Below are positions 15,768 to 23,702 of a stretch of 33,573 nucleotides of DNA, piece by piece. The first letter of the stretch is position 1, and each line of letters begins with the position of its first letter. Below the pieces are notes generated by a model. That model was given only the letters and a program-made list of their open reading frames with translations, was not told where the DNA came from and did no database searches. Source of the stretch: Acidobacteriota bacterium (lineage in GTDB: Bacteria > Acidobacteriota > Blastocatellia > Pyrinomonadales > Pyrinomonadaceae); contig QHXN01000080.1 of NCBI GenBank assembly GCA_003222975.1, positions 1-33,573 of the forward strand, given 5' to 3'. Made by a program: the position numbers and the translations under genes.

Positions 15768-16739
15768 CTAATCCGGCGTGGAGAAGACCGAGCCGACTTC
15801 GCAGAAACGCCTCTCCGACTCGCGCACCTGCTTGAGGAAGCCGGGCATGTTCTCCTGCACCCACTCGTCTATCCTCGGCGCACGTCCGTCAACGTCCGTG
15901 AAGCCGTACTCGCGCGCGAGGTTCCAGGAGCTGAGAGCCTTGCCCGACTTTTTAAGAACCTTCGGGTCGGCGGCGAGCGCCGCCACCGCGCGACCGACGA
16001 GGAAGGGCGTCTCGGACTCAATGAAGGACGGCTGCTTCTTCGCGCCCTCGCGCCAGTTCTCCTCCGTGACGCCCATGTGTTCGAGCATCGCCTCCGAGCG
16101 GAGGAAGCCGGGCGTGAGCGCTACGACAGCGACCTTGTGGCGGCGCAGCTCCTCGGCCATGTCGAAGGCGAGGCGGATGACCGAGACTTTAACGAGGTCG
16201 TAGAAGAGCGTGCCGCGGTAGTTGAGGCCATCGCCGTCCGTAATCTCGACGATGAGGCCGCGCTTGCGCTCGACCAACGTCGGCGCGGCGTGCCGGCTCG
16301 TGATGATGTGCGAGAAGACCGCGCGCCTGAGCATCAGCAGCCCCTTCTCCGTCGAGAGCTTCCAGAAGGGCACGCCCCACTCGGTCAGCTCATCGCCGCC
16401 CCACACGTCGTTGACCAGAACGTCCAGACGCCCCTGCTCTTTCTTCACGCGACGGAAGAGGGCCTTCACCTGCTCCTCGTCGGTGTGATCCACCCGCGCG
16501 TGAACCCCCGTGCCTCCGCGCGCCGAAACCATCTCCGCCGTCTCCTCAATCGTTTCGGGCCGCCTCTCCAACTCGAAGGCGGAAGACTTGCCGCGGCGTC
16601 GCGGGATGCGCTTTTCGCGCGTGCTCCGGCCCGTGCAATAGACGGTCGCCCCGGCCTCGCCGAGCGCGCAGGCGATTCCGCGGCCCGCGCCCCGCGTCGC
16701 GCCCGCGACGACGGCCACCTTGCCCTTCAGACTCTTCAC
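15768..16739 (-). CDS. Short-chain dehydrogenase/reductase, DHRS1-like
   Basis: 323 residues from GTG 16739, chosen because GGAGG (16746-16750) lies six bases upstream; an ATG at 16784 would add 15 residues ahead of that site. It is a Rossmann-fold NAD(P)-dependent oxidoreductase. The cofactor motif is VVAGATRGAGRGIACALGEAG (TGxxxGxG variant) followed by TVYCTGRST. Then come DHTDEEQVKALFRRV, RLDVLVNDVWGG (NNAG region) and the catalytic YDLVK (YxxxK), with ITDGDG before it where the catalytic serine usually sits. Serine is replaced by Asp or Gly there, so activity is less certain. The longer C terminus and the VNDVWGG segment match the DHRS1-like subgroup. Substrate unknown. The divergent ABC ATPase gene starts about 150 bases away. 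Confidence 0.88.
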   Translation of the reverse strand: MKSLKGKVAVVAGATRGAGRGIACALGEAGATVYCTGRSTREKRIPRRRGKSSAFELERRPETIEETAEMVSARGGTGVHARVDHTDEEQVKALFRRVKKEQGRLDVLVNDVWGGDELTEWGVPFWKLSTEKGLLMLRRAVFSHIITSRHAAPTLVERKRGLIVEITDGDGLNYRGTLFYDLVKVSVIRLAFDMAEELRRHKVAVVALTPGFLRSEAMLEHMGVTEENWREGAKKQPSFIESETPFLVGRAVAALAADPKVLKKSGKALSSWNLAREYGFTDVDGRAPRIDEWVQENMPGFLKQVRESERRFCEVGSVFSTPD

Positions 16740-16798
16740 CACACACCTCCTTTCAGTCGCCCGCAGTAGTTCATCGCCGGCCAAACGCCGAGAGCCTT

Positions 16799-16825
16799 AG
16801 CACACAAGCGTTGGAGCACACAAGC
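16799..16825. repeat. Direct repeat pair AGCACACAAGC in a divergent promoter region
   Basis: AGCACACAAGC occurs at 16799-16809 and again at 16815-16825, 16 bases apart start to start. The second copy runs into GCAAA-TG-TTTGC (16824-16835), a short inverted repeat. The site lies between the divergent SDR and ABC ATPase genes and could be a regulator binding site. Confidence 0.45.
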
Positions 16826-16853
16826 AAATGTTTGCCCGCGGCGGCACACGCCC

Positions 16854-16883
16854 TTGACCGCGCGCCGCCGCGCCACGTACAAA
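16854..16883 (+). promoter_or_regulatory. Predicted promoter for the ABC ATPase gene
   Basis: TTGACC (16854-16859), an 18-base spacer and TACAAA (16878-16883). The start point would fall at about 16890, next to the ATG at 16891, so the mRNA would be nearly leaderless. The AAAGG at 16881-16885 could instead serve as a Shine-Dalgarno for a transcript starting further upstream. Motif match only. Confidence 0.35.
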
Positions 16884-16890
16884 GGTCTTG

Positions 16891-17703
16891 ATGAGCGCCA
16901 ACACACAGACGGGAAGCGAGCCGGCCATCGAAACGCAAGACCTCGTGCGGCGGTTCGGAGACTTCACGGCGGTTGACCGCATCAACCTGCGCGTCGCTGC
17001 CGGCTCTTTCTTCGGCTTCCTGGGGCCGAACGGGGCGGGGAAGTCAACGACGATCAAGATGCTGACGGGCCTGCTCGCGCCCACGTCGGGGCGCGTGCGG
17101 GTGCTCGGCCACGACCTCGCTGCGGAGCCTCTGGAGGTCAAGCGGCGCATCGGCGTCGTGCCCGAAGACCTGAGCCTGTTCGAGCGCCTGACGGGCGCGG
17201 AGATGCTCTCGTTCACGGGGCGCATGTACAATCTGGCGCGCGAGGACACGTCAGCGCGCTCGCGCGAGTTGTTGGAGCTGATGGAGCTGGCCGACGAGCC
17301 GCGCAAGCTGGTCGTCGAGTATTCGCACGGGATGAAGAAGAAGCTGGCGCTGGCGTGCGCGCTCATCCATCGCCCCGAAATCCTCTTCCTCGACGAGCCG
17401 TTCGAGGGCGTTGACGCCATCGCCTCGCGCACGCTGAAGGACTTGCTCTCGCGCCTCACCGCGCGCGGCCTGACGGTCTTCCTCACCTCGCACGTCCTGG
17501 AGATCGTCGAGCGTCTGTGCACGGACATCGCCGTCATCAGCGAGGGCCGGCTCGTCGCCGCCGGGCCGCTCGCGGAGTTGCGGCGCGGCATCTCGGTTGA
17601 GGGGCAAGAGTCGCGCGGGCCGCTCTCGCTCGAAGACTATTTCATCAAGGTCGTCGGCGGGACGCGCGACGCCGACGCGGACGCGCTTCACTGGCTGACC
17701 TGA
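16891..17703 (+). CDS. ABC transporter ATP-binding protein (ABC-2/DrrA-like)
   Basis: 270 residues from ATG 16891; a TTG one codon earlier is possible. It is the cytosolic ATPase of an export-type ABC system. Motifs: FGFLGPNGAGKSTTIKML (Walker A), VVPEDLSLFERLTG (Q-loop region, with Glu in place of the usual Gln), the signature-like YSHGMKKKLALACALIHRP, LFLDEPFEGVD (Walker B and D-loop) and LTSHVLEIVERL (H-loop). The C terminus has SLEDYFIKVVGG, common in ABC-2 type ATPases. No permease gene lies on either side; the next plus-strand position is a terminator. It must therefore work with a membrane partner encoded elsewhere. Confidence 0.93.
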   Translation: MSANTQTGSEPAIETQDLVRRFGDFTAVDRINLRVAAGSFFGFLGPNGAGKSTTIKMLTGLLAPTSGRVRVLGHDLAAEPLEVKRRIGVVPEDLSLFERLTGAEMLSFTGRMYNLAREDTSARSRELLELMELADEPRKLVVEYSHGMKKKLALACALIHRPEILFLDEPFEGVDAIASRTLKDLLSRLTARGLTVFLTSHVLEIVERLCTDIAVISEGRLVAAGPLAELRRGISVEGQESRGPLSLEDYFIKVVGGTRDADADALHWLT

Positions 17704-17731
17704 ATTTACGCCGGACTCGCGTTAAAAGGGG

Positions 17732-17762
17732 AAGGGCCGAGTAATCGAGTTACTCGGCCCTT
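17732..17762 (+). terminator. Rho-independent-type terminator hairpin after the ABC ATPase gene
   Basis: AAGGGCCGAGTAA (17732-17744), loop TCGAG, and TTACTCGGCCCTT (17750-17762) make a perfect 13-bp stem, 29 bases after the stop. The stem has an AA/TT end but only two T residues follow. The facing minus-strand gene ends at 17795, so it may serve both directions. Confidence 0.75.
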
Positions 17763-17794
17763 CTGCATTGTCGTCGCGGTGCGGGCCGGACGTT

Positions 17795-18938
17795 TCACCT
17801 GTTGTCGCGCCGCGTCCGCTTCATGGCCGGCGACTCGCCCGACGATTCGTCGGGCCAATCGTCGGGCGTTACTTTGCGCTTCCACCCCGGCGTGACGGCG
17901 GGCGTCGCGGGCGGCGTCACGCCGGGCGTTGCGAACGGTGGCGTGAACGGCTTTATGACCGGCGTTGTGCCCGGCGGTTTGCCCGGCACCGTGATCGGCA
18001 TCGCTATCGGCGTTTTGCTTCGGGTGGGCAGCGGTGACGAAGGGCTGAACGACCCGGACGGCGGAGCGGACGACTCAAGCGCCTCGACGTTGACGTAGAA
18101 GCGGAAGTAGCCGGACTGCTGGACGCCGAGGAGGAAGACGACGTCAATGGTCGCGCCCGGCGCGAGCGGCGAGCTGAGCGTGATGGTGTCGTCCGACAGG
18201 CTCGTGTTCAGGCCGCCGCACTGCGCGGCGTCCTGGTTGGGCGGCTGCTCGGCGTTCAGGCCGCGCAACTGCACGACGCCGCGGCCCGTCACCGGGAGGG
18301 TTTCGTTCGACGAACTGCGCACGTGCAGAACGGCCTGCGTGCCGTTGCCGACGTTGGGGCTGTTGACGGTCGTGACATCTATGACGCGGAAGCGGAGCCG
18401 CGAGACGGGGCCGCCGGTGTTGTTCGTGACCGAGCGGCGTATCAGGAGCGTGCCGAGCGGGCTGCACGTGTCCGGGACAAGGCGGCGCTCGCGGTTGGGG
18501 GAAAGCGACTGCGCGAGCGAGGGCGCGGTCAGGCCGATGTTGATCACGTCGTCGCGATTGACGGGGCTGGACGTGTTCTGCGGGCCGGGCGCGCCCAGGA
18601 CCGGCGACGCGTTGTCGCCGACGGGGATCAGCGGCGTGGTCGAGACCTCCACGAAGTCGGCGGCGTTGTTGTTCGTGTCCTGCACGCCGCCGCTCAAAGG
18701 CTCCTTGCGCACGAAGGCGTACTGACTGGTGCTGCCGCGCGTGGGCGGGAGCGGAGTGCCTTCGCTCAGGAGGTCGCAGGTGTCGCCCGAACCGTTGTTG
18801 AAGCCGACGGCGTCGAGGCGGTGTGGGAGGTCGAAGGACGAAGTGGTGTTGAAGAGTCCGACGTTGGCGTCGCCGCCGATGGTGTCCGAGTAGGTCTGGT
18901 CGGGCGTGGCCTCATCTGCGGCGTCTGGCTTGAGCCGT
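17795..18938 (-). CDS. Lamin-tail-domain surface protein, 3' part (after frameshift)
   Basis: This frame continues the protein that starts at 20139. From about 18938 down it reads DAADEATPDQTYSD, TIGGDANVGLFNTT, LDAVGFNNGSGDTCDLLSEG, QYAFVRKEPLSGGVQDTNNN and ADFVEVST, which is the second half of the lamin-tail domain. The first conventional start in this frame (GTG 18712) is in the middle of that domain, so it is not an independent gene. A second beta-rich domain follows (RLRFRVIDVTTVNSP, then SGYFRFYVNVEALES). The C terminus is a Pro-rich tail of 4-residue units and a basic end (MKRTRRDNR). It is probably extracellular. The stop lies near 17795, facing the terminator of the ABC gene. Confidence 0.7.
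17888..18019 (-). repeat. 12-bp degenerate tandem repeat coding for an XXXP tetrapeptide tail
   Basis: Eleven consecutive 12-base units encode four residues each with Pro at the fourth place: SKTP, IAMP, ITVP, GKPP, GTTP, VIKP, FTPP, FATP, GVTP, PATP, AVTP. Thr precedes Pro in six of them. The phase is kept without a break, so the repeat is maintained at the protein level although the DNA units differ. It sits near the C terminus of the lamin-tail protein and is likely an extended stalk or wall-spanning segment. Confidence 0.7.
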
Positions 18939-20139
18939 CGCCCGCGGGGTAACCGCGGAGGCTGTAGCCCGCGCCCGCGAGCAGGTAGTGGCCGCGCGCG
19001 GGGATGATCGTGCCGTCGGGGATGGTGGCGACGACGACCGGCGGGTCTGCGCAGCTACTGCCGCGCCTGACCAGAGACCAGCCGCCGGAGCCGTCCACGG
19101 AGGTGACGGCGATGTCGTTGTCCGTCGTGTTGTAAAGCTCGACGTACTCGTCGCCCCCGCTGCTCACCGGCAGACCGGGGGCGACGCAAACGATGCCCAC
19201 CGCGGTCGGCGCGGCGCAGACCGGCAGGCCGGGGCCGGAGTTGCGCAGCTCCGAGATGATGACGCCGTTTGAGGCGAGGGCCGGCGGGGCCTTCGGCTCG
19301 AAGTCGTAGGCCGTGATGTTGGTGCCGGTGTCGGGGTCTTCGCCGACGCCTATCTGAAAGTTGTCCACGTTGCCGACGAAGTTGTCCCACGCGCCCGCGC
19401 CGAAGCCGGCGACGATGCGGACGCCGCCGCCGCCGTCGCCGGAGTTGACGATCCTCGCATTAGGCTGCGCGGCGGTGATGGTGCGCAGCGGCTCGACGTT
19501 CGTGCCGGGGCCGGAGCCGGCCACGCCGCCCTTTGAATACCAGCAGCCGTTCAGCGCGTTCCACGTCTGCCACGTGCCGTTCGTGACGTTGCCCTGGTTG
19601 AAGGACGGGCAGTCGGTCGAGTTCTGGTACTGAGGCTCGAAGACGAGTTGATCGTCCTCCGTGCCGTTATTGTCGTAGTCCACGTTCAGGATGATGTATG
19701 GGGCCTGGCTGCCGGAGCCGCCGCTCTGCACGTAGGTGCTGTAGGCGAGCGCGGTCAGTTCGTTCGAGGCCGGGAACGCCGGGGCCAACTCTCCAGGCGG
19801 GGTCGGGCTGGGGGTCGGGGTCGGGCTGGGAATCGGGGTCGGGAGCACCGTGCCCGCGTAGCCGGGGTGGCGCAACTGCGCGGCTGCGCCGCCGTCGGAG
19901 CCGACGCTCAACTGCGCGCTGCCGCGCCCCAAAGGCGGCGTCGCCGGGCCGAAGACGAAGGTGACCGACGGCGTCGAGGCCGGGGTCGGCTGCAAGCCGG
20001 GGGAGACTTGCGTCTGCCAGCCTTGCAGGTTGCCGGGGAAGACGACGAGCGTCGTGGTCACGGCGAACACGACGACGCTCGCGAAAAAGAGTATGGCTAT
20101 CCCAACCGTGATGATCGAGACGAGGCGTTTCATATTCAT
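18766..20139 (-). CDS. Lamin-tail-domain surface protein, 5' part (before frameshift)
   Basis: ATG at 20139 (MNMKRLVSII) after GGAG in CACAGGAGCAACC. A hydrophobic segment (VGIAILFFASVVVFAV) serves as signal peptide or anchor. A Pro/Thr linker (PTPIPSPTPTPSPTPP) follows, then a beta-rich domain with YIILNVDYDNNGTEDDQL and the start of a lamin-tail domain: NGVIISELRNSGPG, GDEYVELYNTTDNDI, GWSLVRRG and ARGHYLLAGAGYSLRGY. Near 18915-18940 the domain sequence jumps to another frame, and this frame ends in a low-quality Thr/Pro/Ser-rich tail at 18766. The joined protein would be about 780 residues and exported. Lamin-tail domains in bacteria occur in extracellular proteins, often next to nucleases or adhesion modules; no enzyme is visible here. 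Confidence 0.75.
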   Translation of the reverse strand: MNMKRLVSIITVGIAILFFASVVVFAVTTTLVVFPGNLQGWQTQVSPGLQPTPASTPSVTFVFGPATPPLGRGSAQLSVGSDGGAAAQLRHPGYAGTVLPTPIPSPTPTPSPTPPGELAPAFPASNELTALAYSTYVQSGGSGSQAPYIILNVDYDNNGTEDDQLVFEPQYQNSTDCPSFNQGNVTNGTWQTWNALNGCWYSKGGVAGSGPGTNVEPLRTITAAQPNARIVNSGDGGGGVRIVAGFGAGAWDNFVGNVDNFQIGVGEDPDTGTNITAYDFEPKAPPALASNGVIISELRNSGPGLPVCAAPTAVGIVCVAPGLPVSSGGDEYVELYNTTDNDIAVTSVDGSGGWSLVRRGSSCADPPVVVATIPDGTIIPARGHYLLAGAGYSLRGYPAGDGSSQTPQMRPRPTRPTRTPSAATPTSDSSTPLRPSTSHTASTPSASTTVRATPATS

Positions 20140-20364
20140 AAGGGCGGTTGCTCCTGTGCTCGTTGTTCGGACGGCGAAGCGCCGCCGACGTGTGTTCCGG
20201 CCCGCGTGCCGTCGCGGAGGGGGGCGATGAAACGAACGCGTGGCGGAGTGCGCGGCTGGGGCGGCGGCGAGACGGTCGCCGCGCCCCGACGGAGATTACT
20301 CCTGCGAGCAAGGCAGGTCTCAAGAGAAGTTTGAAAATGTTTCGTTCCGGGCAGACTGGAGCGC

Positions 20365-20393
20365 AAGTTAACATGCGGGGCGGGGCGCGTCAA
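20365..20393 (-). promoter_or_regulatory. Predicted sigma70-type promoter for the lamin-tail gene
   Basis: On the minus strand TTGACG (20388-20393), a 17-base spacer and TAACTT (20365-20370). It lies about 225 bases upstream of the ATG at 20139 and immediately downstream of the terminator of the giant gene, so the two surface genes look like separate transcription units. Motif match only. Confidence 0.5.
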
Positions 20394-20419
20394 CCGCCTG
20401 GCCGGTCGCTTGTCGGTCG

Positions 20420-20474
20420 AAAAAACTGAGAGGGCGTGCGGGCGTTTTATGCCAACGCCCGCACGCCCTCTCAG
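20420..20474 (-). terminator. Strong rho-independent terminator of the giant surface gene
   Basis: On the plus strand the 21-base arms 20426-20446 and 20454-20474 are perfectly complementary, with a 7-base loop TTATGCC. Reading in the minus direction, the stem is followed by six T residues (AAAAAA at 20420-20425 on plus). It begins 53 bases after the stop codon at 20527. This is the best terminator in the window. Confidence 0.92.
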
Positions 20475-20526
20475 GGCCTCCGGGGACGAAGTTCTGCCGG
20501 AGGCGGTCGAGTTCTTCCTGGCCCGA

Positions 20527-23500
20527 TTACTGCCCGAAACGCCTCCTGTACTCGTCGGAGGAGATGAACGCCTTGATCATCTCGGCCTTGACGAAGTTGC
20601 CGTGGAACTGGTTGAGCTTCTGGAGCCAGAACTGGTAGCCGCTGTGGTCTGTGTCGGGCGCGTCGTCGGGGTTGCGCCTGAGGTAGCCGAAGTATTCGAT
20701 CAGCACGAAGGCCCGGTTCGACTCCGCGCTCATGAAGGCCGCGTTATCGGCCACCTTCCTGAGCACGTCGGCGCGCAGGGCGGCGTCCGCCGGGTTCGGC
20801 GACAGCTCGGCTATCAGCTCCGACTTCTGCTGATCCGTCATCACGCCGCCGGTGTTCGCGTCGAGCGTGTTGACGAACGCGGTCGCGCTCGTCAGGCCGG
20901 GGTAGCGAGCAAGGAACTCGTCCCGCTGGACGAACTCGAGGGCGAACGCGCTCTTGTTGCTATCGAGGTGCGCCGGCCAGTCGTCCTGCGTGACGATGAC
21001 CCCCTGGCCCACCTCGCGCGTGTCGCGCAGGAATTCGTGCAGGCGTATGGCGGGCACGCTCAACTGGTGCGACCCCTGCGAGTCGTTGAACGTCCCCGTG
21101 GCGTCGCCGAAGGCGGCCTTGAAGACGCGGTAGGCGAAGAAGCCCGTGTTCTGGAACTCGATGGAGAGGAAGAACGCGGCGCTGGTGTTGATCCTCTTCA
21201 CCTCGCGGCAGCCCGCGTCCGAGCCGCACGCCTTGATGCCGTCCGTCCAGAACTTCAGGCCGTCGGCGTCCGCCTCGCGGCCCAGGAAGTCGTGGTAGTG
21301 CTGGCGGACGAACTGCTCGTCGTCGTCGTTCCGGTTGCCCTGCGACTCCGGCACGTCGTCCTGGATTTGGAGCATCGCCGCCGCCTGGCTGCCGAGCGCC
21401 GAGCCGTTCGTCGGATTCGAGAGCTTGAGCGTCGTGACCTCGTTGCCTTCGGCGTAAGAGTCGTCGCTGATAAGCACCACGAAGGTCTTCGAGGTCTCGC
21501 CTGCGGCGAACTGAAGGGTGCCGAAGGCCGCCGTGTAGTCGCAGCGCTCGAGGGCGATGCCGGTCGTGCTGTCGCAGGGCACGAAGACGTGCGGGTCGCT
21601 CCCGTCGTCGGTGGCGTAGTCCACGGCGGAGGCGCGCGTCGTGTCGCCGGTGCGGGTGACGGTGATGGTGACGAAGCCGGCGCTCTCGCCGACCGTGTAG
21701 GTCGGCTGGCTGAAGCCGAAGACGCCGCCCTTCGAGTCGTCGTCGTGGATCGTCAGCACCGCCGCCGCCTGCGCGCCCAGCTCGGCGCTGCCCGCGACGT
21801 TCGAGAGCGCGAGGTTGACGGTCTCGTCCTGCTCGAAGAGCGAGTCGTCGCAGATCGTGACCGTGAAGGTCTTGTCCGCCGCGTCGCCGTCGGCCCAGTT
21901 GAGCGTGCCGGAGGTGTTGACGAAGTCAACGCCCGCGGCGCATGCGGCAGCGCCGGTGGCCGTGCCGCCGGCGACGGTCGCGTAGTGGATTGACGCCGCG
22001 CCGTTGGAGGAGCCGGTGCGCGTCACCGTGACGGTGACCGTGCCGGCGTTCTCCGTGACCGAGTAGGTCGCCGAGTTGAACTGGAGCGTGCCGCCCGCGC
22101 CGACCTTGATCGTCACGGTCGCCGTGTTCGAGAGGTTGTTCGAGGCGCTCCCGTCGTTGGCCTTGTAGGTGAAGGTGTCCGTGCCGACGAAGTTGGCCGC
22201 GGGCGTGTAGGCGAACGAGCCGTCGGCGTTGAGCGTGAAGGAGGCCGAGTGCGTCGGCGCGGCGACGACCTGGGCCGTCAGCCCGACGCTGTCAATGTCC
22301 GTGTCGTTCTTGAGCACGCCGGAGGCGACGGCGACGCTCAGCGGCGTGTTCTCGCTGGTGTTGTAGGTTTCGTCGGCGGCCACGGGCGGGTCGTTGACCG
22401 GGTTGACCGTGATCGAGACCTGGGCGACGTTCGAGAGGTTGTTCGAGGCGCTGCCGTCGTTGATCTGGAAGGTGAAGCTGTCAGGCCCGTTGTAGTTCGC
22501 GGCGGGCGTGTAGGTCACGTTCGGCGCGGTGCCTGAGAGCGAGCCGTGCGACGGCCCGGCGACGATTTGGAAGGTCAGCGTGGTGCTGTCAACGTCCGTG
22601 CCTGTCAGCGTGACGGGCAGCGGCGTGTCCTCGTCCGTCGCCACCGACTGCGGGATTGCCACGGGCGGGTCGTTGACCGCGCCGACCGTGATGTTCACGT
22701 CGGCCTCGTCCGAGTCGAGCGCGGCGGTGCTGGCCTTGAACTTGAACGAGTCAAGCCCGTTGAAGTTGGAGGCCGGCGTGTACTTGATGGTCTGCGTGCA
22801 GGTGTTGGTCGAGTTGGCGAACGTGCAGTTGACCGCGCTCGGATTCGAGAGCGCGCCGTGCGCGGGCTGCTGCGTGACGGTGAAGGTGAGCGCGGGGCTG
22901 CTCTGAGAGTAGGTGCCCTTCAGGGTTATAGTCACCGCCGTGTCCTCGTTGGTCGAGGGCTGGGGGTTGGGCGAAACCGCCGCGGGTATGCAGCCGCTGC
23001 CGGAGTGCAGCTCGACCGCGCCGATGTCCGAGCCGTCGCCGCCGTTGGCGTTGGGATAGACGGAGTCGGAGAGGTCGAACGGGCGGGCGAGGCCGCGCTG
23101 ATCGGGCAGGGGGTTGCTGTTGATGTCGAGTACGAAGTTCTTGCCCTTGTCAATGGCGGGGCTGGTGCATTGCAGGGAGTGGGTCCGGGTCGGGCCGCCG
23201 TTGTCGGCGAGCGCGAGCAGTTGCGCGTCGAGCGCGCTGGCGACCGTGCCTTTCTGATCGGTGGCGTCGGTGAAGCCGGTGCTGTTGTCGGACTTGCCGA
23301 CGAGGTTGAAGCCCTGCGAGGTGAAGGAGCCGAAAACGTCCGGCCCCGTCGAAGCGGAGTTGCCCGCGATGATGCTGCTCTTGACGGTCGCGGTTCCGGC
23401 ACTTCTAATAATGCCGCCGCCGCTGCCGCCTGTGCCGGTGGAGTTGTTGGTGATGGTGCTGTTGGCAACGGTCAGCGTGCCGTTGTTGGTGATGCCTCCG

Positions 23501-23702
23501 CCGTTGCCCGCAGGTGCGCCGCTGCCGCCAGCGCCCGTCTGGTTGCCGCTGACGGTGCTGTCGGCGACGGTCAGCGTACCCTGGTTGAAGATGCCGCCGC
23601 CGAAGCCGCCGATGCCGCCGGGGGTGCCCGTCCCGCCAGCGCCCGTCTGATTGTTGCCGCTGATGGTGCTGTCGGCGACGGTCAGCGTGCCGGAGTTGAA
23701 GA
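20527..23702 (-). CDS. Giant surface protein, 3' part: beta-helix end, cadherin-like, Calx-beta and DUF4214
   Basis: The frame is open from about 23702 to the TAA at 20527 (about 1,058 codons). The only normal start codon upstream of most of it is GTG 22935, inside a domain, so this is the continuation of the gene from 32154 rather than a separate gene. Domains in order: Gly-rich beta-helix repeats (23701-23340), a choice-of-anchor-type end (GFNLVGKSDN, then PAIDKGKNF, then GSDIGAVE; about 23320-22980), three cadherin-like tandem modules with NDPPVA joints (22970-22090), two Calx-beta domains (YSVTENAGTVTVTVTRTG and YTVGESAGFVTITVTRTG; 22090-21360) and a C-terminal DUF4214 segment (EQFVRQHYHDFLGREAD and two more copies; 21340-20530). 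DUF4214 typically sits at the C-terminal end of exported surface proteins. Confidence 0.78.
23420..23701 (-). repeat. Gly-rich beta-helix coding repeats, second array
   Basis: Successive units begin GGGIFN or GGGITN and contain GTLTVADSTISGN-like rungs (three copies: ADSTISGN, ADSTVSGN, ANSTITNN) separated by Gly-rich turns. The first two units are close to identical at DNA level over more than 50 bases. The upstream border of the array is where the reading frame changes. Confidence 0.6.

Noticed and set aside
20410..21993. Plus-strand open frame of 527 codons under the giant surface gene
   Set aside because: It is antisense to the DUF4214 and Calx-beta coding region, its product is Val/Arg/Ala-rich low-complexity, and it would start inside the terminator hairpin.
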